Assembly: GCA_030141605.1 (NCBI GenBank)
Contig: JAQGDQ010000111.1
Span: forward strand, 124,001 to 188,000
Length of the DNA: 64,000 nucleotides
From: Tubiluchus corallicola
Taxonomy: Eukaryota; Priapulida; Priapulimorpha; Priapulimorphida; Tubiluchidae
Direction: 5' to 3'
Shown: positions 11,901 to 22,770 of the stretch, one piece after another
Layout of the letters: every line of letters starts with the position of its first letter
Numbering within the stretch: the first letter of the stretch is position 1
Notes under the pieces: model-generated
Database searches by the model: none
What the model saw: the letters and a program-made list of their open reading frames with translations, nothing else
Told to the model about the DNA's origin: nothing
Translations under genes and position numbers: made by a program

Positions 11901-14830
11901 TAGGAATATTGATTCTGTGATTTTCATCTGCTTTTTTTTATTGGGAGGGTGTGTCCATGTGCAACCTAATTAGACTAAGTTGTTTCTACTAGTTCAATGC
12001 CTCATTTTAGAAAACGCAATTTTTTCTTTCATACTGAGTGAGGTGCCAGTTCTGCCATAGCCATTAATGTAACAAATAAGCATCACCATTAAGTGCTGAA
12101 TTTTTATTTGTAAATATAAAAATGTACCTTCTTTTTCAGTTATTTCTTCCACCATTTAAGATATGTACGATTTAGTCTTAATCGGTTTTGTTAGTTACTT
12201 GGTCAAAATCATTAGATCAATGGTTCAATGTTCAGTTACAGCTCAGCCTGAGTTCACAGTAATGAACCTTCAATGAACACAGTAATCCACATCCAAAGGT
12301 ACTTTTCACAGTAAAAAAGTTAATTATCTAAATATGTTACTATGGCATATTACTTTATGAGCAAATTTTACATAAATAAATAAATCTGCAACCGACTTCC
12401 CAGCTCAATAACCAAGCTTTAGGGGCATTTGCTCACATTACGAAGTTATAGCTAGCACTTACCTGCTACTAAAATTTTTTGTAATTGCAAAAGGTGAGTT
12501 GCGTAAACTTTACCGCAGATTTTTTTCTACTATACCTATGTAGAAATTATTTTTTTATTAACAATGATTTTTTAATTAATGCAAAATGACTATAATTCCT
12601 TTTTTCCTTAACAGAATTTACAGACAATGCCTTTTCTTTGGTACTTCTACTCCGCTATTCCACGCGTGCTACTTGGTTCGTTGCTATTTGTTCCTATCGG
12701 TGCTTATTTAGACAGTCGAATGCGAACTCTATTATTTCCTTGTCTAGGATTTTTGCTTCTGTATTCCTTGTTACCCCACAAAGAACTCAGGTTCATCATC
12801 TACGTAGTGCCATTGCTGAATGTAGCCGCAGCAAAAGCATGTTGTGTCATGTAAGTATTTGTTCTGGAAATGCTATTGCAGCACTTGTGGCATTTAATTT
12901 GGTGACACGCCATCAGCTGTAATTGTCAGGTCAAGTTGTATTCGGCAAAAATCATTTTTGTGCCATTCAAATGCAGTTGACGTAGATTTCATGGATAGCA
13001 AAAATTGGTTGCAAAAAATTGATAGCAAACCGCAATAGTCTGGCAATGAAAGTCGTAATTAATTGATGATATCGTTAGTTGCCAGCTAATTTAGGAAAGT
13101 ACTGAGTATAAGTATCTCCCTACTGTCGTGGATACAGGTGGCGCTGTTGGAATGTGAGCTACAAGGAGGAAATCTCAGCCCTACTTGGTCATGTTGACTC
13201 GTATCTCAGCTGATCGAAGATGGGATTACTAATCCCATCATCCCAGTTTAAATCTCAACTAGTCCACAATTTCTCCTTTCTCTAACTCCAATTATCCGCA
13301 TTTGATAATAATTGGTAAAATAAACTCCAATGGTTTATAAAAAGCTGGCAATCACAGTCATAATTGACTAATGATTTCTTGGATTATTTTATGTAGTTTA
13401 AATAACTGCCAGTTGTGTTCGGCACATCCACAATGAAAATTAATTGTAAAAGAAATGGAAACTCAGATGGCTTGAGCTAGATTTGCCAACATGCAGTCAG
13501 TGTTATTAAATTATCGTCAACGACATTCTTGTCTAACTACAATTTTTTTTCCAGTTACGAAAATCGCGTCAAGTCGTGGCACCATCTAATGATGGGGTTA
13601 GGAGTTATGATACACATTATGCTCAATATTATGTTGACTAGTGATATTTTATACATATCCAGCATGAACTATCCCGGTGGGGAAGGCATAGCAGCCCTGC
13701 ACTTGTATGAACCATCATCTCAGTGTAAGTGTATAACTTTACACACTACTGTCCAAAAAAAATAAACATTTTCGTTTTAAATATTGGTACTAAAACATCT
13801 TACCGTTTTTATATTTTAGCTGGGTCATTTAAATTTAAGTGAATTTAGGTCAATAGGAATAGTTAAGTACCTATGATGCATGGTAAACTGTGTGCCTAGT
13901 GACCGAAGTTAAGCAACACTGGCTTGGTTAATAAATAAATGGACGACTGCCAGAAAAGCTATTTTTGTGATGATTTCATTTGCCTTTCTGCTTTCTGTTA
14001 TTTTGCTCATTGAGAGAGGATGTATAGGCATCTGGCTGCGGCCAAGACACCCCTGTTGGGTTAGTATTTTGCCTTAAACATTGTTGATATAGCATTTTGC
14101 CTTAAAAATTGTTTTCGTAGTAATAAGAAACTTCTGATTTTGCCACAACAATTTGCATTAAGTAGATCCTGCCATTAAGTACTGGATAATTTTCTGGAGT
14201 AGTGAAGATTATTATATAGCTAGTTATCAACGGTAACTTACGGAAGTGTTAGACATGTCTTAAACAGGCTTATTTGGGTGTACTGTCAACAACATAAATG
14301 GCAGGCAGATGAACACTATGGCTGACAAAACTATCCAGAGGCAATTTTCACGGTGGTTGTCAATTAACTTATTAGCTGGCTCAGACCTTCATTCATTAAT
14401 TACATACCGGGCCCACCCAGTTTGGTATAATTTGGATTTTGTCACTATGATGTTTATGTGATTGTTAGAACTGATAGTAAAATTTCTTTCAGATGTAAAT
14501 GTGCATATCAATGAATACACGGCACAGACCGGAGTTACACGGTTCACACAGCTCCATAACCATTGGACTTATAATAAAACTGAGAATTTACACCCGAAAA
14601 GCTTAGAAATACAGCAGTTTACTCATCTGCTAGTAGGTGGCCTTAGTGAGCACGATGTGTTACAGTTGTATAAACACTCACATCACATACAGGTGCACAT
14701 AAAAGGTTTTAAGCGGCTGAAAATCGACTGGAGCCAGTTTCCGTTCGTGTTCATTGAGACAGAAACCAAAGTTTTTCTGCTGAAACGTGAAAAAGTGCTG
14801 TCTGTGCTGAGCAACTCGTATGTTGCATGA
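5927..14830 (+). CDS. ALG12: ALG12 alpha-1,6-mannosyltransferase (8 exons, complete)
   Basis: ER multi-pass GT22-family enzyme that uses dolichyl-P-mannose to add the eighth mannose (alpha-1,6) to Man7GlcNAc2-PP-dolichol in N-glycan precursor assembly. Exons: 5927-6055, 6764-6896, 7674-7847, 8799-8993, 11325-11428, 12624-12850, 13555-13724, 14493-14830. Phases run 0,1,1,1,0,2,1 and sum to 1470 nt, or 489 aa, essentially the length of human ALG12. Family landmarks: VEESFN near residue 22, [14 protein letters not shown] at 44-57 across the exon 1/2 join, FRSELC and NYPGG blocks, and the GT22 signature HKELRF at ~297-302, plus repeated hydrophobic spans. The first luminal-loop acidic pair EE is intact. 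The start at 5927 is preferred because the upstream in-frame ATG at 5840 adds 29 residues absent from the family; the chosen ATG has A at -3. Intron 5 is U12-type. The rest are GT-AG U2-type. Confidence 0.96.
6137..6709 (+). repeat. unclassified interspersed repeat, copy 1 (in ALG12 intron 1)
   Basis: About 570 bp align end to end, by eye at roughly 75-80 percent, with 31791-32387 in the same orientation. Landmarks shared by both include CGTTCGACAGCTCATGCG, TTTTAGTACAACACACTGA and a terminal GGGTAGTATAT. It has no coding capacity. A partial inverted similarity (ATACTAC-type near 6203 and at the 3' end) hints at a DNA-transposon-derived element, but homology continues about 60 bp outside it. 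Confidence 0.8.
7182..7232 (+). repeat. GTGGTA-type simple repeat
   Basis: Imperfect hexanucleotide/trinucleotide run (GTAGTGGTAGTGG pattern) inside ALG12 intron 2. No other role is visible. Confidence 0.8.
8172..8459 (+). mobile_element. pogo/Tigger-like MITE in ALG12 intron 3
   Basis: 288-bp noncoding element with terminal inverted repeats. The left end starts CAGTAAGACCTCGTTTAACG and the right end, reversed, starts CAGTTAGTCCTTGCCTAACG; 18 of the first 24 positions match. The CAGT start and CCTCG-type body resemble TIRs of pogo/Tigger elements. A subterminal copy of GAGGTCGTTAAATGA sits at ~8205. A clean TA target duplication is not visible, so it is probably old. Confidence 0.65.
11429..12623 (+). 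other. U12-type (minor spliceosome) intron of ALG12
   Basis: ALG12 intron 5 begins GTATCCTTTT, the U12 5' splice site consensus (RTATCCTTT). It carries TTCCTTAAC at 12604-12612, matching the U12 branch consensus, with the branch adenosine about 12 nt from the AG at 12622-12623. A nearer AG at 12613-12614 is too close to the branch and out of frame. Using the distal AG restores the family sequence [14 protein letters not shown] across the junction. Confidence 0.92.
13883..13960 (+). repeat. decayed 5S rRNA-derived SINE fragment
   Basis: Contains GACCGAAGTTAAGCAACA followed by GGCTTGGTTAATA and ATGGACGACTGCC, collinear with the internal promoter half of 5S rRNA but with many substitutions. It lies inside ALG12 intron 7. 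It is too diverged to be a gene and is best read as an old relative of the 15.9-kb 5S-headed SINE. Confidence 0.65.
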
Positions 14831-14930
14831 AATGAACATGTGCTGACATCTACCTGCCAGTAGTGAAGTGTTTCTAAAGTTTGCTGGAACTCTGTCTGCT
14901 TGTAAGATGTAGAGTCTGTCTCATAAGACC

Positions 14931-14936
14931 AATAAA
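14931..14936 (+). terminator. ALG12 polyadenylation signal
   Basis: Canonical AATAAA 101 nt after the ALG12 stop, followed by a T-rich tract. Good position for the end of a short 3'UTR. Confidence 0.75.
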
Positions 14937-14959
14937 TTTTTTTGCTTTTATTGTACAGC

Positions 14960-15924
14960 TAAATTCATTTAGCTACTGCCTTGAAGACTCACATCTGTCA
15001 CCTGTTAGATGTTTCTGCAACCAAACATGTTAACATTATTACTGCAAGAGAACTCTCCATGGAGAAGCACCAGTTTAGTCCAAAACTGTGTTTATAACAA
15101 AACTGTAGCTTTGGCTTGCACACTTATTTCGTGTAAAAACATTGCCATTAAAATCATGTTAATATGTTTTGTCGTACCATTACCATTTTGTGATAAGAAT
15201 TGTAAGTTAAATGTACTATGGCACTTACCAAAGTAAAACTATGTTCAGATATAAATCTGTTTTTGTGTATGTGTTAAAGCTCATCATGGCGTGTGCAATT
15301 GATGCACGTCAGTCTCAGAGCACAAATGTTGAACTGCTTCAAAGCAACGTAGTCCTTCTTCTATTTGCTCCCAGATATTATTATTATTCTTAGAAGTCAC
15401 TATTACACCATGAATTCATCAAGTTACTGATCTACCTTTTCCTGCTTAGCCATGCATTGTTACTTGAAAGAAAGCAAAAAATGACACAGTTATAAGTTCA
15501 TTTGCGTGCATTGTTGTATAAATTATGAGCTATTGCTGTTTTTTGTTTGGAATGTTCGGGAGCATTAAGAAAAAATGACGCAGTGTTACAGGAATGCTTA
15601 TTGAAGGTACTTTAGCATGCAGCTCACTCGTTCGCTCTAAGTTTAAGTTGAAGTTTTTCTATTATAAAAGTCTCTGCCTTGCTAGCTTTTTGTTTAGATG
15701 TGATATCATCATCTTTCGTAACTCACAGTGCTTCATACTTTTTTGCCTATCTTATCCAACCACACCTTTTGTAACTGCTATTTTGATCTGAACCATGGGA
15801 TATATATATATATATATATATAGAGGATGTTTTCTACTTCCTTTCTGTGTTAATTGAAACAACTTACATTCTTTTAATATTTTGACTGTCCTGTTTTACC
15901 TGGTTCCATTGTTATCAATGACTT
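14960..15924. other. intergenic stretch after ALG12
   Basis: No gene recognised. It includes a (TA)11 microsatellite at 15801-15822. Short open frames lack support. Confidence 0.6.
15801..15822. repeat. (TA)11 microsatellite
   Basis: Pure TA dinucleotide run seen directly. Confidence 0.95.
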
Positions 15925-15938
15925 CATTCAGCCCTCCC

Positions 15939-16347
15939 ATATCACATTGAAAACACCGGTTCTCGTCTGATCACCGAAGTTAAGCAACATAGAGCCTGGT
16001 TAGTACTTAGATGGGTGATCGCCTAGGAATACCAGGTGCTGTAAGCTTGCGGGATGCCCACACTTTATCTCGACACTAGGCGGAGGAGCTGCACAAGCAG
16101 CCAACAGCTAGAGGGTGGAGGAGGTCAAGTGATCCAACGGCCATGTGTAGAGGAGTAGACCTTCCAAATAAGGAGTGGAGCACCAAAGGCGAACCAGTGC
16201 AGGCCACTCCATTGGTTCAAGGATCGGATTGCTCAGCCACAATCGACGCTGCAGCTCCATCAATACGATCAATAACTAACTCTCTTGGCGGCACACACTC
16301 CATTGTCTTCCGAGACAGAAGGATGCCAACAACAACAACAACAACAA
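15939..16347 (+). mobile_element. 5S rRNA-headed SINE (SINE3 type) with (CAA)n tail
   Basis: The first ~110 bp (to ~16048) follow 5S rRNA closely, including TCTGATCACCGAAGTTAAGC, GCCTGGTTAGTACTTAGATG and GGAATACCAGGTGCTGTAAG, so the type-1 Pol III internal promoter blocks are largely intact. A ~280-bp unrelated body follows, ending in GATGCC(AAC)n at ~16323-16347. The flanks CATTCAGCCCTCCC (15925-15938) and CATTCAACCCTCCC (16348-16361) match at 13 of 14 and look like a target-site duplication. The 5S part then starts near 5S nucleotide 10. The GCC..CC part of the left flank could alternatively be 5S sequence. It is non-autonomous, and mobilisation would need a partner LINE recognising its 3' end. 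Confidence 0.85.
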
Positions 16348-16361
16348 CATTCAACCCTCCC

Positions 16362-17040
16362 TTCCTTTTTACAGGAATTTATTCCATGTATTGATTATGT
16401 ATCTAATTTTTGCAACATTTATGCTCTGGTTTTCTGCACATTTCACACCGAGAAGGAAAGATGGCTGGTTGATGTGTCTGCCAATTTTTCAAATTTTTAT
16501 TGGCAAAAATTTCCTTTCATTTTCTGCTTCACATGTGCCGAGAAAATTTTAATAATCTGTTTAAACGATAACGATTAAACATATCAACTAAATCGCAAAG
16601 ACGGTAAGACACATTGATTTTTCCTAGTTATCTCCCAATATGTGTGCAACAAATTCTGTAATTAGGTTACTTGCCAGATAAATTCTTTGACAATGACGTA
16701 CCAACAAATGAGTTAAGCTGATCAAGAATTTCTATACACATGGTATGCTAACAATAGGTCAAAAGCTCATCTTCTAGAAAATGATTTTAGCCTCCAATTA
16801 CATTTTTAAGAATCAGTGTTTTAGTTTTAACTCACCAATGACTTAATTGATAATAGTGACATGGGTGCTGAAATGAGGTTTTGTTGGATTAGTGATGGTT
16901 TTGTAGGCCGTAATATTACTGTTGTAACTACAATAGTTCATGTTAAGATCTGTTATGCACCTCATGCATAGTATCCACCTGCAACACATGCGCAACATCC
17001 ACCTCGATTGGCAAGGTAGTGAATGTATTATTAACCCCAG
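16362..17040. other. gene-free stretch
   Basis: AT-rich unique-looking sequence. Nothing recognised. Confidence 0.55.
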
Positions 17041-18690
17041 TCCAAGAAAGCGGTAATATTGAGAAACTGTCGTACTGCACTAGTCACATTTATAAGGTTG
17101 AGCTAGGTAAAAAAATCCGACAAGCAAAAAACCACATAGTGAAGAAACTCTGTGTTACGGCATTAGTTACTCTTATAAGGCTGACCAAGTCACACTTATA
17201 GTTACTCTTATAAGGCTGACCAAGTCAGTCTTTGTTTAAGAAAACCACATATCAAAAATATCCTATGTTGCACAAAATTATTTTCAATAATGCCAAATTA
17301 GTTGTATTAGGAAGCCCAAATCCACGAAGAAATTTGTGTGCGTAATCAATCACAGTTTATGGCCGAAAGAGTTATAATATGTATGATAGCTAGAATAATA
17401 AACACGCAAGCATTTCATTAGTCATGTTTATAAGGCTCAGTAATTCGTCTCCTTATCTAAGAAGCTGGAAGCTTACACGGGTGAAAAAACTTATTTTTTA
17501 TATATGGCTAGATAATTTGCAAACCGATTATTATTACTGCCGATATCCAATTAATGATCAAGATAATTATTGTTGAAACAGAACATAAATAAATTACAGG
17601 TGATTGCGGCAGGACCGGGCGCTAACTAATTATCAAGAATAATTCTCCAAGATGAGATTCTGAACTATCCAATGTTTTAGTCCTGTTTAGATGTGTATAC
17701 AATATTCTTCAACTGGTCGCTTGCCAGGAGCAATGTACTTGGCGTGTAAAACCCACCGGGAAGGCTGTCGTTCGTCCATTTGTTGACCTGTGATCTGTCT
17801 CGTTATACGCAAACAGTAAACACTCACCTGTTGCGTACATTGTATTTAATAAGACTAAGTGTGTTGTTCTGTACCTATTATTATTATTATATTATTAATA
17901 ATGTTCAGGTAACACTGATAAACTTTGTAGTGCGTTAATCTCGCATTTATAAAGTTCAACGAATTTTACTAGCAGATTCATTTGCTAAGTTTTAGTGTCT
18001 AAGAAAATCATAGCAATAAGAAAAATTGCATTTAACAAGCCGCAATACTGAGAAAACTAGTAATCACATAAGAAACCAATATAGTGAGAATATCTTGTAT
18101 TGCGTCACTCACATTTCTATGGCTGGGTGTGTGTTGCGTCTTGGAAGAGAGAGCGATAAGAAATCGCGTATCACCAAAATCACATTTATAAGGTTGCCAC
18201 TGCTTTAGTTACTCCTGTTATCGTGCGGTTGTGCAGTCAGTGGCACTACTTCCTTGATGATGGACCGTGCTGTAACTACTTGATCTGCTTGTTCTGCGTA
18301 GCGCGTGTGGTTAGGATTTTTGTTCTTTCACATATGCGTCATGTAGAAAGTCCGATGTATAACATGGGACACATTTATAAGGTTTGCGTCTTGTGTGAGT
18401 CGATGAGTTCTTTCTTAAATTAAAAATTACAGTTTCTTATTTGAGTAGATGCAAATTAATGGCCCTTCTACGCAGAACACACTTGTAAGGTTTATAATAT
18501 CGTGCAGTCCGAATTTGCAAAGCTTTATTTTAGATGAGTAGATGAGTAGATGTGCAAGTTGAATTGAATGATGTCAGATGCCCAGGGTGAATACTCTTTT
18601 CGACGCAGGTCGGTCCGTCTCGGTCGCATTATTTTTTCCTTGTTACGTATTTGTCACATTTGTAAGGCTTGATAACTTGTTTGTGTATGG
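17041..18690 (+). repeat. degenerate tandem array with CACATTTATAAGGTT core
   Basis: About ten copies of a TCACATTTATAAGGYT core occur in one orientation, near 17085, 17169, 17205, 17424, 17942, 18108, 18179, 18369, 18478 and 18655. The better-preserved copies (17041-17230, 18026-18200) show a unit of roughly 70-85 bp, including an upstream GTGAGAA-ATCTTGTATTGC motif and a downstream AAGTC-GTCTTTGTTTAAGAA motif. A 27-bp segment is repeated exactly at 17165 and 17200. Spacing becomes irregular eastward, as in an old minisatellite. No coding pattern is maintained. Confidence 0.75.
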
Positions 18691-20408
18691 AAATTATTCT
18701 TGGTATAAAAACCTTTGTTTGCAATGTAAATTCTTGGTTGGTAGTTGCTTCGTTGTTGATTTACATTTATTCTATAATAAATTTTATATATTAAAATTTC
18801 GTTGCAAAAAATCACAATTGAAAAGCTTTAATTCTGCATTTATCATTGGCAAGCTCAAGACTTTTTGCCAATAGTTTGTTACTTCTGCCACCAGATGACG
18901 GTACATGGTTACGTTTACCCAGTAGATACCATAGGTACTCTAACGTTGTTTGGAGTGCCTATACATGTTAATGCGCTACTTTCTTAAAACGTCAACTGTA
19001 GTGTATAAATGTAACTGTTATTTCATTGTTTCTCATGACGGTCAAACCATAAAATATTTCATTTATTTAATAAATATTGTATCGTAGAGCATCAGTGGTT
19101 GTTTGCTTTCGTCATAAATAATTTGGGACATTATTAAGTAATTAATTACTGAAATACGAATAATAAAATTATTGCGGTTTATCAGTTGTGTAACGAGGTT
19201 TTTCAGCATCTCAGATGATACAGATATGCACAATATGTGCATGTTTCCTCAGAAAACCACAGTTGATTGTTCTGTTCTTTTTTTATTTTGCTCTAGTAAA
19301 CAGTGCTTATCATCCAAAAGTAAAGCAACAGTGGGTCTTGTTAGCAAATGAAGAGTTGATTTTTAGCTGCTTTTGAGCGGTTTCGTTCCGAAGTTTAGTG
19401 TCTCATCTTATTTTTGTTTAGCAAAGTTCCGGTCCTGTCACGATTATAAGCCTAATAAGCAGGACTTATAGCAGGATGTTCAGCCCTAGAAACCAGCTTG
19501 ACGAGTGGCAAACTGCATAAAAACAGGATTGCAAATTTTCTTTCTCGAGCGTGCATTTATTTATATTATTAATTGTCGGGGTCTGTTTTAATGTCTGTTA
19601 TTGTGTTTGTATGAGTACTATGTTTTTAAGAACAAATTTTTTAAAAAATAGTCTGGTTATAATTGTACCTCGACTGTTAGGTATCAAAACAAAGGTATTA
19701 CTTTTATATATAAAGTCTGAAGACGATCTAATGCTATTTGGTGTACTTTGGAGTTTGTGCACAACCTGTAAAACAGTAAATAAAAAATAAAATAATGACG
19801 AACATTAAAAAACACAAGCGAAAACAAAGTTACAGTATCTTTAAAAGTAAGCAAATAAATTACACACAGATATAGTAATTATACAAATCATATAATGTCG
19901 CATCGTCTGTGTAGCCTATTACCGTAAGTAGAACATGGCGTGGTGATTCAGCTCACTATTTGATTTAAATTGTATTCTTTTGTTTAGTTATATACAAAAG
20001 ACTGGATGATATTTAATTAAAACAATAATTACTGAGAATAAAAGCTAAAATTTTAATGCTTTCGTGAATGAGTACTTCAGTTGCCTCAAAAATGCTACTT
20101 TGCGTGTGTAAAAGTTAATAAAACATTGGTGTTTTGCACGTTAAATTTCATCAAGGTTTAAATTATGAACGTTTTCATCATTTTCATTTCCCTTCTGTTG
20201 CAGCTGCTAACTTCACTTTACCTTATACGCTTAAATTTGGCGGTCCCTTTGAGCCAGGTGGGCATGACGTAATGATAAGGGTCAATCACTCATTTCAACG
20301 GCAGCAAACGTGGTGCGTGTGCATGTAGTGCCAAGAGGACAAAATTCTAATTTGCTTAATCTCACAAAATCTCGCAAAATTTATGATTAGTTTGGGGCAG
20401 TTTTGTAA
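18691..20408. other. gene-free stretch, includes probable 5' flank of the 20.4-kb exon
   Basis: Mostly AT-rich. From about 20190 the sequence becomes more GC-balanced (ATTTGGCGGTCCCTTTGAGCC, a TGACGTAA half-CRE-like site near 20266), which would suit a promoter/5'UTR for the exon at 20409. No other feature seen. Confidence 0.45.
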
Positions 20409-20587
20409 ATGAACACGAGAAGGGCCAGTTTTATGACGCACCCTGGGAAAAAGCTAGTGGTTTTCTACAGCGGAGTGATTTTGTTTGTGTTGTACTACTT
20501 TTGTGTCGCCGCGCTGCAAGCCGAGGAAATCAACATCAATAACAACAAGCCGGTAGATTTTTCACAAGTTTGCGTTATGGATTTATG
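20409..20587 (+). CDS. candidate first coding exon of a signal-anchor membrane protein (partial)
   Basis: The ATG opens a 179-nt segment ending TTATG|GTGAGT, a strong donor, leaving phase 2. It encodes 59 residues plus two bases. Residues 1-15 are basic (R4, R5, H11, K14, K15). Residues 16-36 are a hydrophobic span (LVVFYSGVILFVLYYFCVAA). A polar, acidic then Asn-rich stretch follows (AEEININNNKPVDF). Short basic cytosolic tail, one membrane span and luminal stem is the layout of Golgi type II enzymes, but I recognise no family and no catalytic domain is present. I could not find a compatible next exon; the exon at 30.0 kb does not fit its phase. Base composition is less AT-rich than its flanks. 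An isolated exon or chance frame is possible. Confidence 0.5.
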
Positions 20588-22695
20588 GTGAGTTGAAATG
20601 TATTTTATTAAAATATTACTTTGTAAGCGTAGATATAATGTTATTGATTCCGTTTGCATTTATTCAATGCGTGTTTTATTCTGATGTACAGCATGAATTT
20701 GTTGTTTACCCGGTGCTGAGCGTCAGTGAGCGTAATAAATCCACAATGCGTGTTATACAGTAGCTCCCAGGCGGCATTTCTTTAGCTAACTAAAAAGCGG
20801 TGTGCGTAAGTATAGTTGCAGTTAATTGGTAGTAACATTATTAGTTTAGCTTGGCAGAGAAAAGTATTCTTGACTTGTTATGGCACTTACAGGACGAACT
20901 TGTCAGGCAGTGTTGCACGCGTGGGTATTGCAAATTCTTCAGCTTCTGTAGGCTCACTAGGCTGTGATTGACAGTGAGAGTTGAAAATCTGAATTGGACA
21001 CGCAAATTTAGTTGAGCATTGGTTGTTGAGCTTATATGATTAACAGTTTCCCTAGTTTGAGCATAACCTGATCTTGCTGGAAATTTTTATTCTTAACTGT
21101 TGTCATTTCGTCAAAGTATGAAACTATAATTATAGATATGTTTTTTACTTGACATAAATCTAGTTTAAGTCATTCACAAGTAGTTAAATGCAATTGATTA
21201 AATGCATTTTTCCGCTATCCTAAAAGCTATTAACATCTATTACATTTTCTTTAATTAGCTAAATTTAATTTAATTTAATGAGCTCATTTACTAGTAAAGC
21301 CCATACTTAACCAAAATAACTTTTTGTTTCCCTTGTATGTGTTAGACCGTATGTACAAGTCAGTCGAGATAGAGGACTTCAATCCTCTTTCCTTCAATCT
21401 AATTGCAACTATGTCTTAGATAAACAGTTTTCTGGCATGCTCATTATGGTCACCATCTAAATTGTTGATGTTTCACAGGGCTTACTAGAGGGTACCAACC
21501 CGGGGCACTTGACGTTTAGAGTACCAATGTTGTAATATCTCATTTTACAAGCAGTGAAGTTATAGTGATAACTACAAATTGATTTGTAAAATTCATCAGA
21601 TGGGGATAACAATACACAAATTGACTTGTATTATACTTTCATACCTTCTGTATGAAACATTTCTGTGAGTAGGGTTTTTGAAGAGAAGAAGAAGAGTGAC
21701 CAAAATTGTCTCTGCCCTTTGTTGTTTCGTTTGCACATTGCTATTGGCATGGGCTTTAATAGACGGACATTAGGCCCAAGTCCTTAATAGGTGGGCGATG
21801 CCCTGACGGGGTTAATTGGAGCAACCACGCTTTATTATCACGTATGTAATCTAACCTTTTCCATTTGTCATAAGTCTTTTTGGTCCTTGTCTAATCTACT
21901 ACAAACTTTTTTTGCAGTTAATGCAGTCTTATTTCGCACTAATTAAAAAGGCATTTTGGTCTACGCTTGGGTGGGGCCTTAGCCAAAAACCTTGTTGGCT
22001 ATTGGCTGGTCATTCGTCGTTTTTAGCGTGTTTGGGCTTTGTTTGTGTAGTCTCATTTTTGATAGTTTGTTGTTGTTTGGCCAAAATTTGACGTTTTCTT
22101 AATTGTCAGGCATGGTCAGTAGTGGTCAGTGTGATGATTAAAGTAGCCCTTTTCTAAGTTATCTAATGTCCCCAGTAAATTTTTTTGTCCGTTGATAGAT
22201 ACTTGTTTGATTTGTTCATGTGACCTTTTCGATATGCATTAAAAAGTCGCGAACCTATCCTGTTATCTATTATCCAACGTTTTCTTGCATGGTTTTAACA
22301 AAGGAGGTAGTAGTTCTTAAGGGTATGTTTTTTTTATTTATAGGGATTAGCCTTAAAGGTACTTGCTAATTACTTAAACCACGTTGACTGATAATTTCAT
22401 AAAAGTGTCCTTGCATTTATTTTTTTCGATGTTTTTGGTTTTGTTAACCGTTTTTTACCTGCTGGCTACCTCTAACAACCAGACTCTGGGCTGGTAACTC
22501 GACGCTGTTCGATAAAAAGGATGTTTGTAATGGGCAGTGTATGTACAAAGATATTTTTATCTGCTTAATTATATGTGTTCATTTTTGGTCGTAAGAGTTA
22601 CTGTGAATTCTTTCCAACGAGTAGAATGAGTTTTGGAATAAACAGGTCTAATGATGTACAGGTCAGGCGATTAATGTGGAAAGTCATTCAAGGAC

Positions 22696-22770
22696 AAGGG
22701 TGCCACGACATGTGCTTAGCGTCCTTAAGTTAAGCATATCTGAGCCTGGTCGATAAGTGGATGAAATATC
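22696..22770 (+). repeat. decayed 5S rRNA-derived fragment
   Basis: Contains AAGTTAAGCATATCTGAGCCTGGT and TAAGTGGATG in the order and spacing of the 5S rRNA internal promoter. Substantially mutated. Probably a relic of the 5S-headed SINE family. Confidence 0.55.

Noticed and set aside
15928-16048. Genuine 5S rRNA gene
   Set aside because: Sequence differs at several conserved positions, the 5' end is truncated or aberrant, and it continues into a SINE body with a (CAA)n tail instead of a Pol III T-run terminator.
16143-16578. Open frames over the SINE body and (CAA)n tail
   Set aside because: They lie within the retroposed 5S-SINE and read the tail as Gln or Thr runs.
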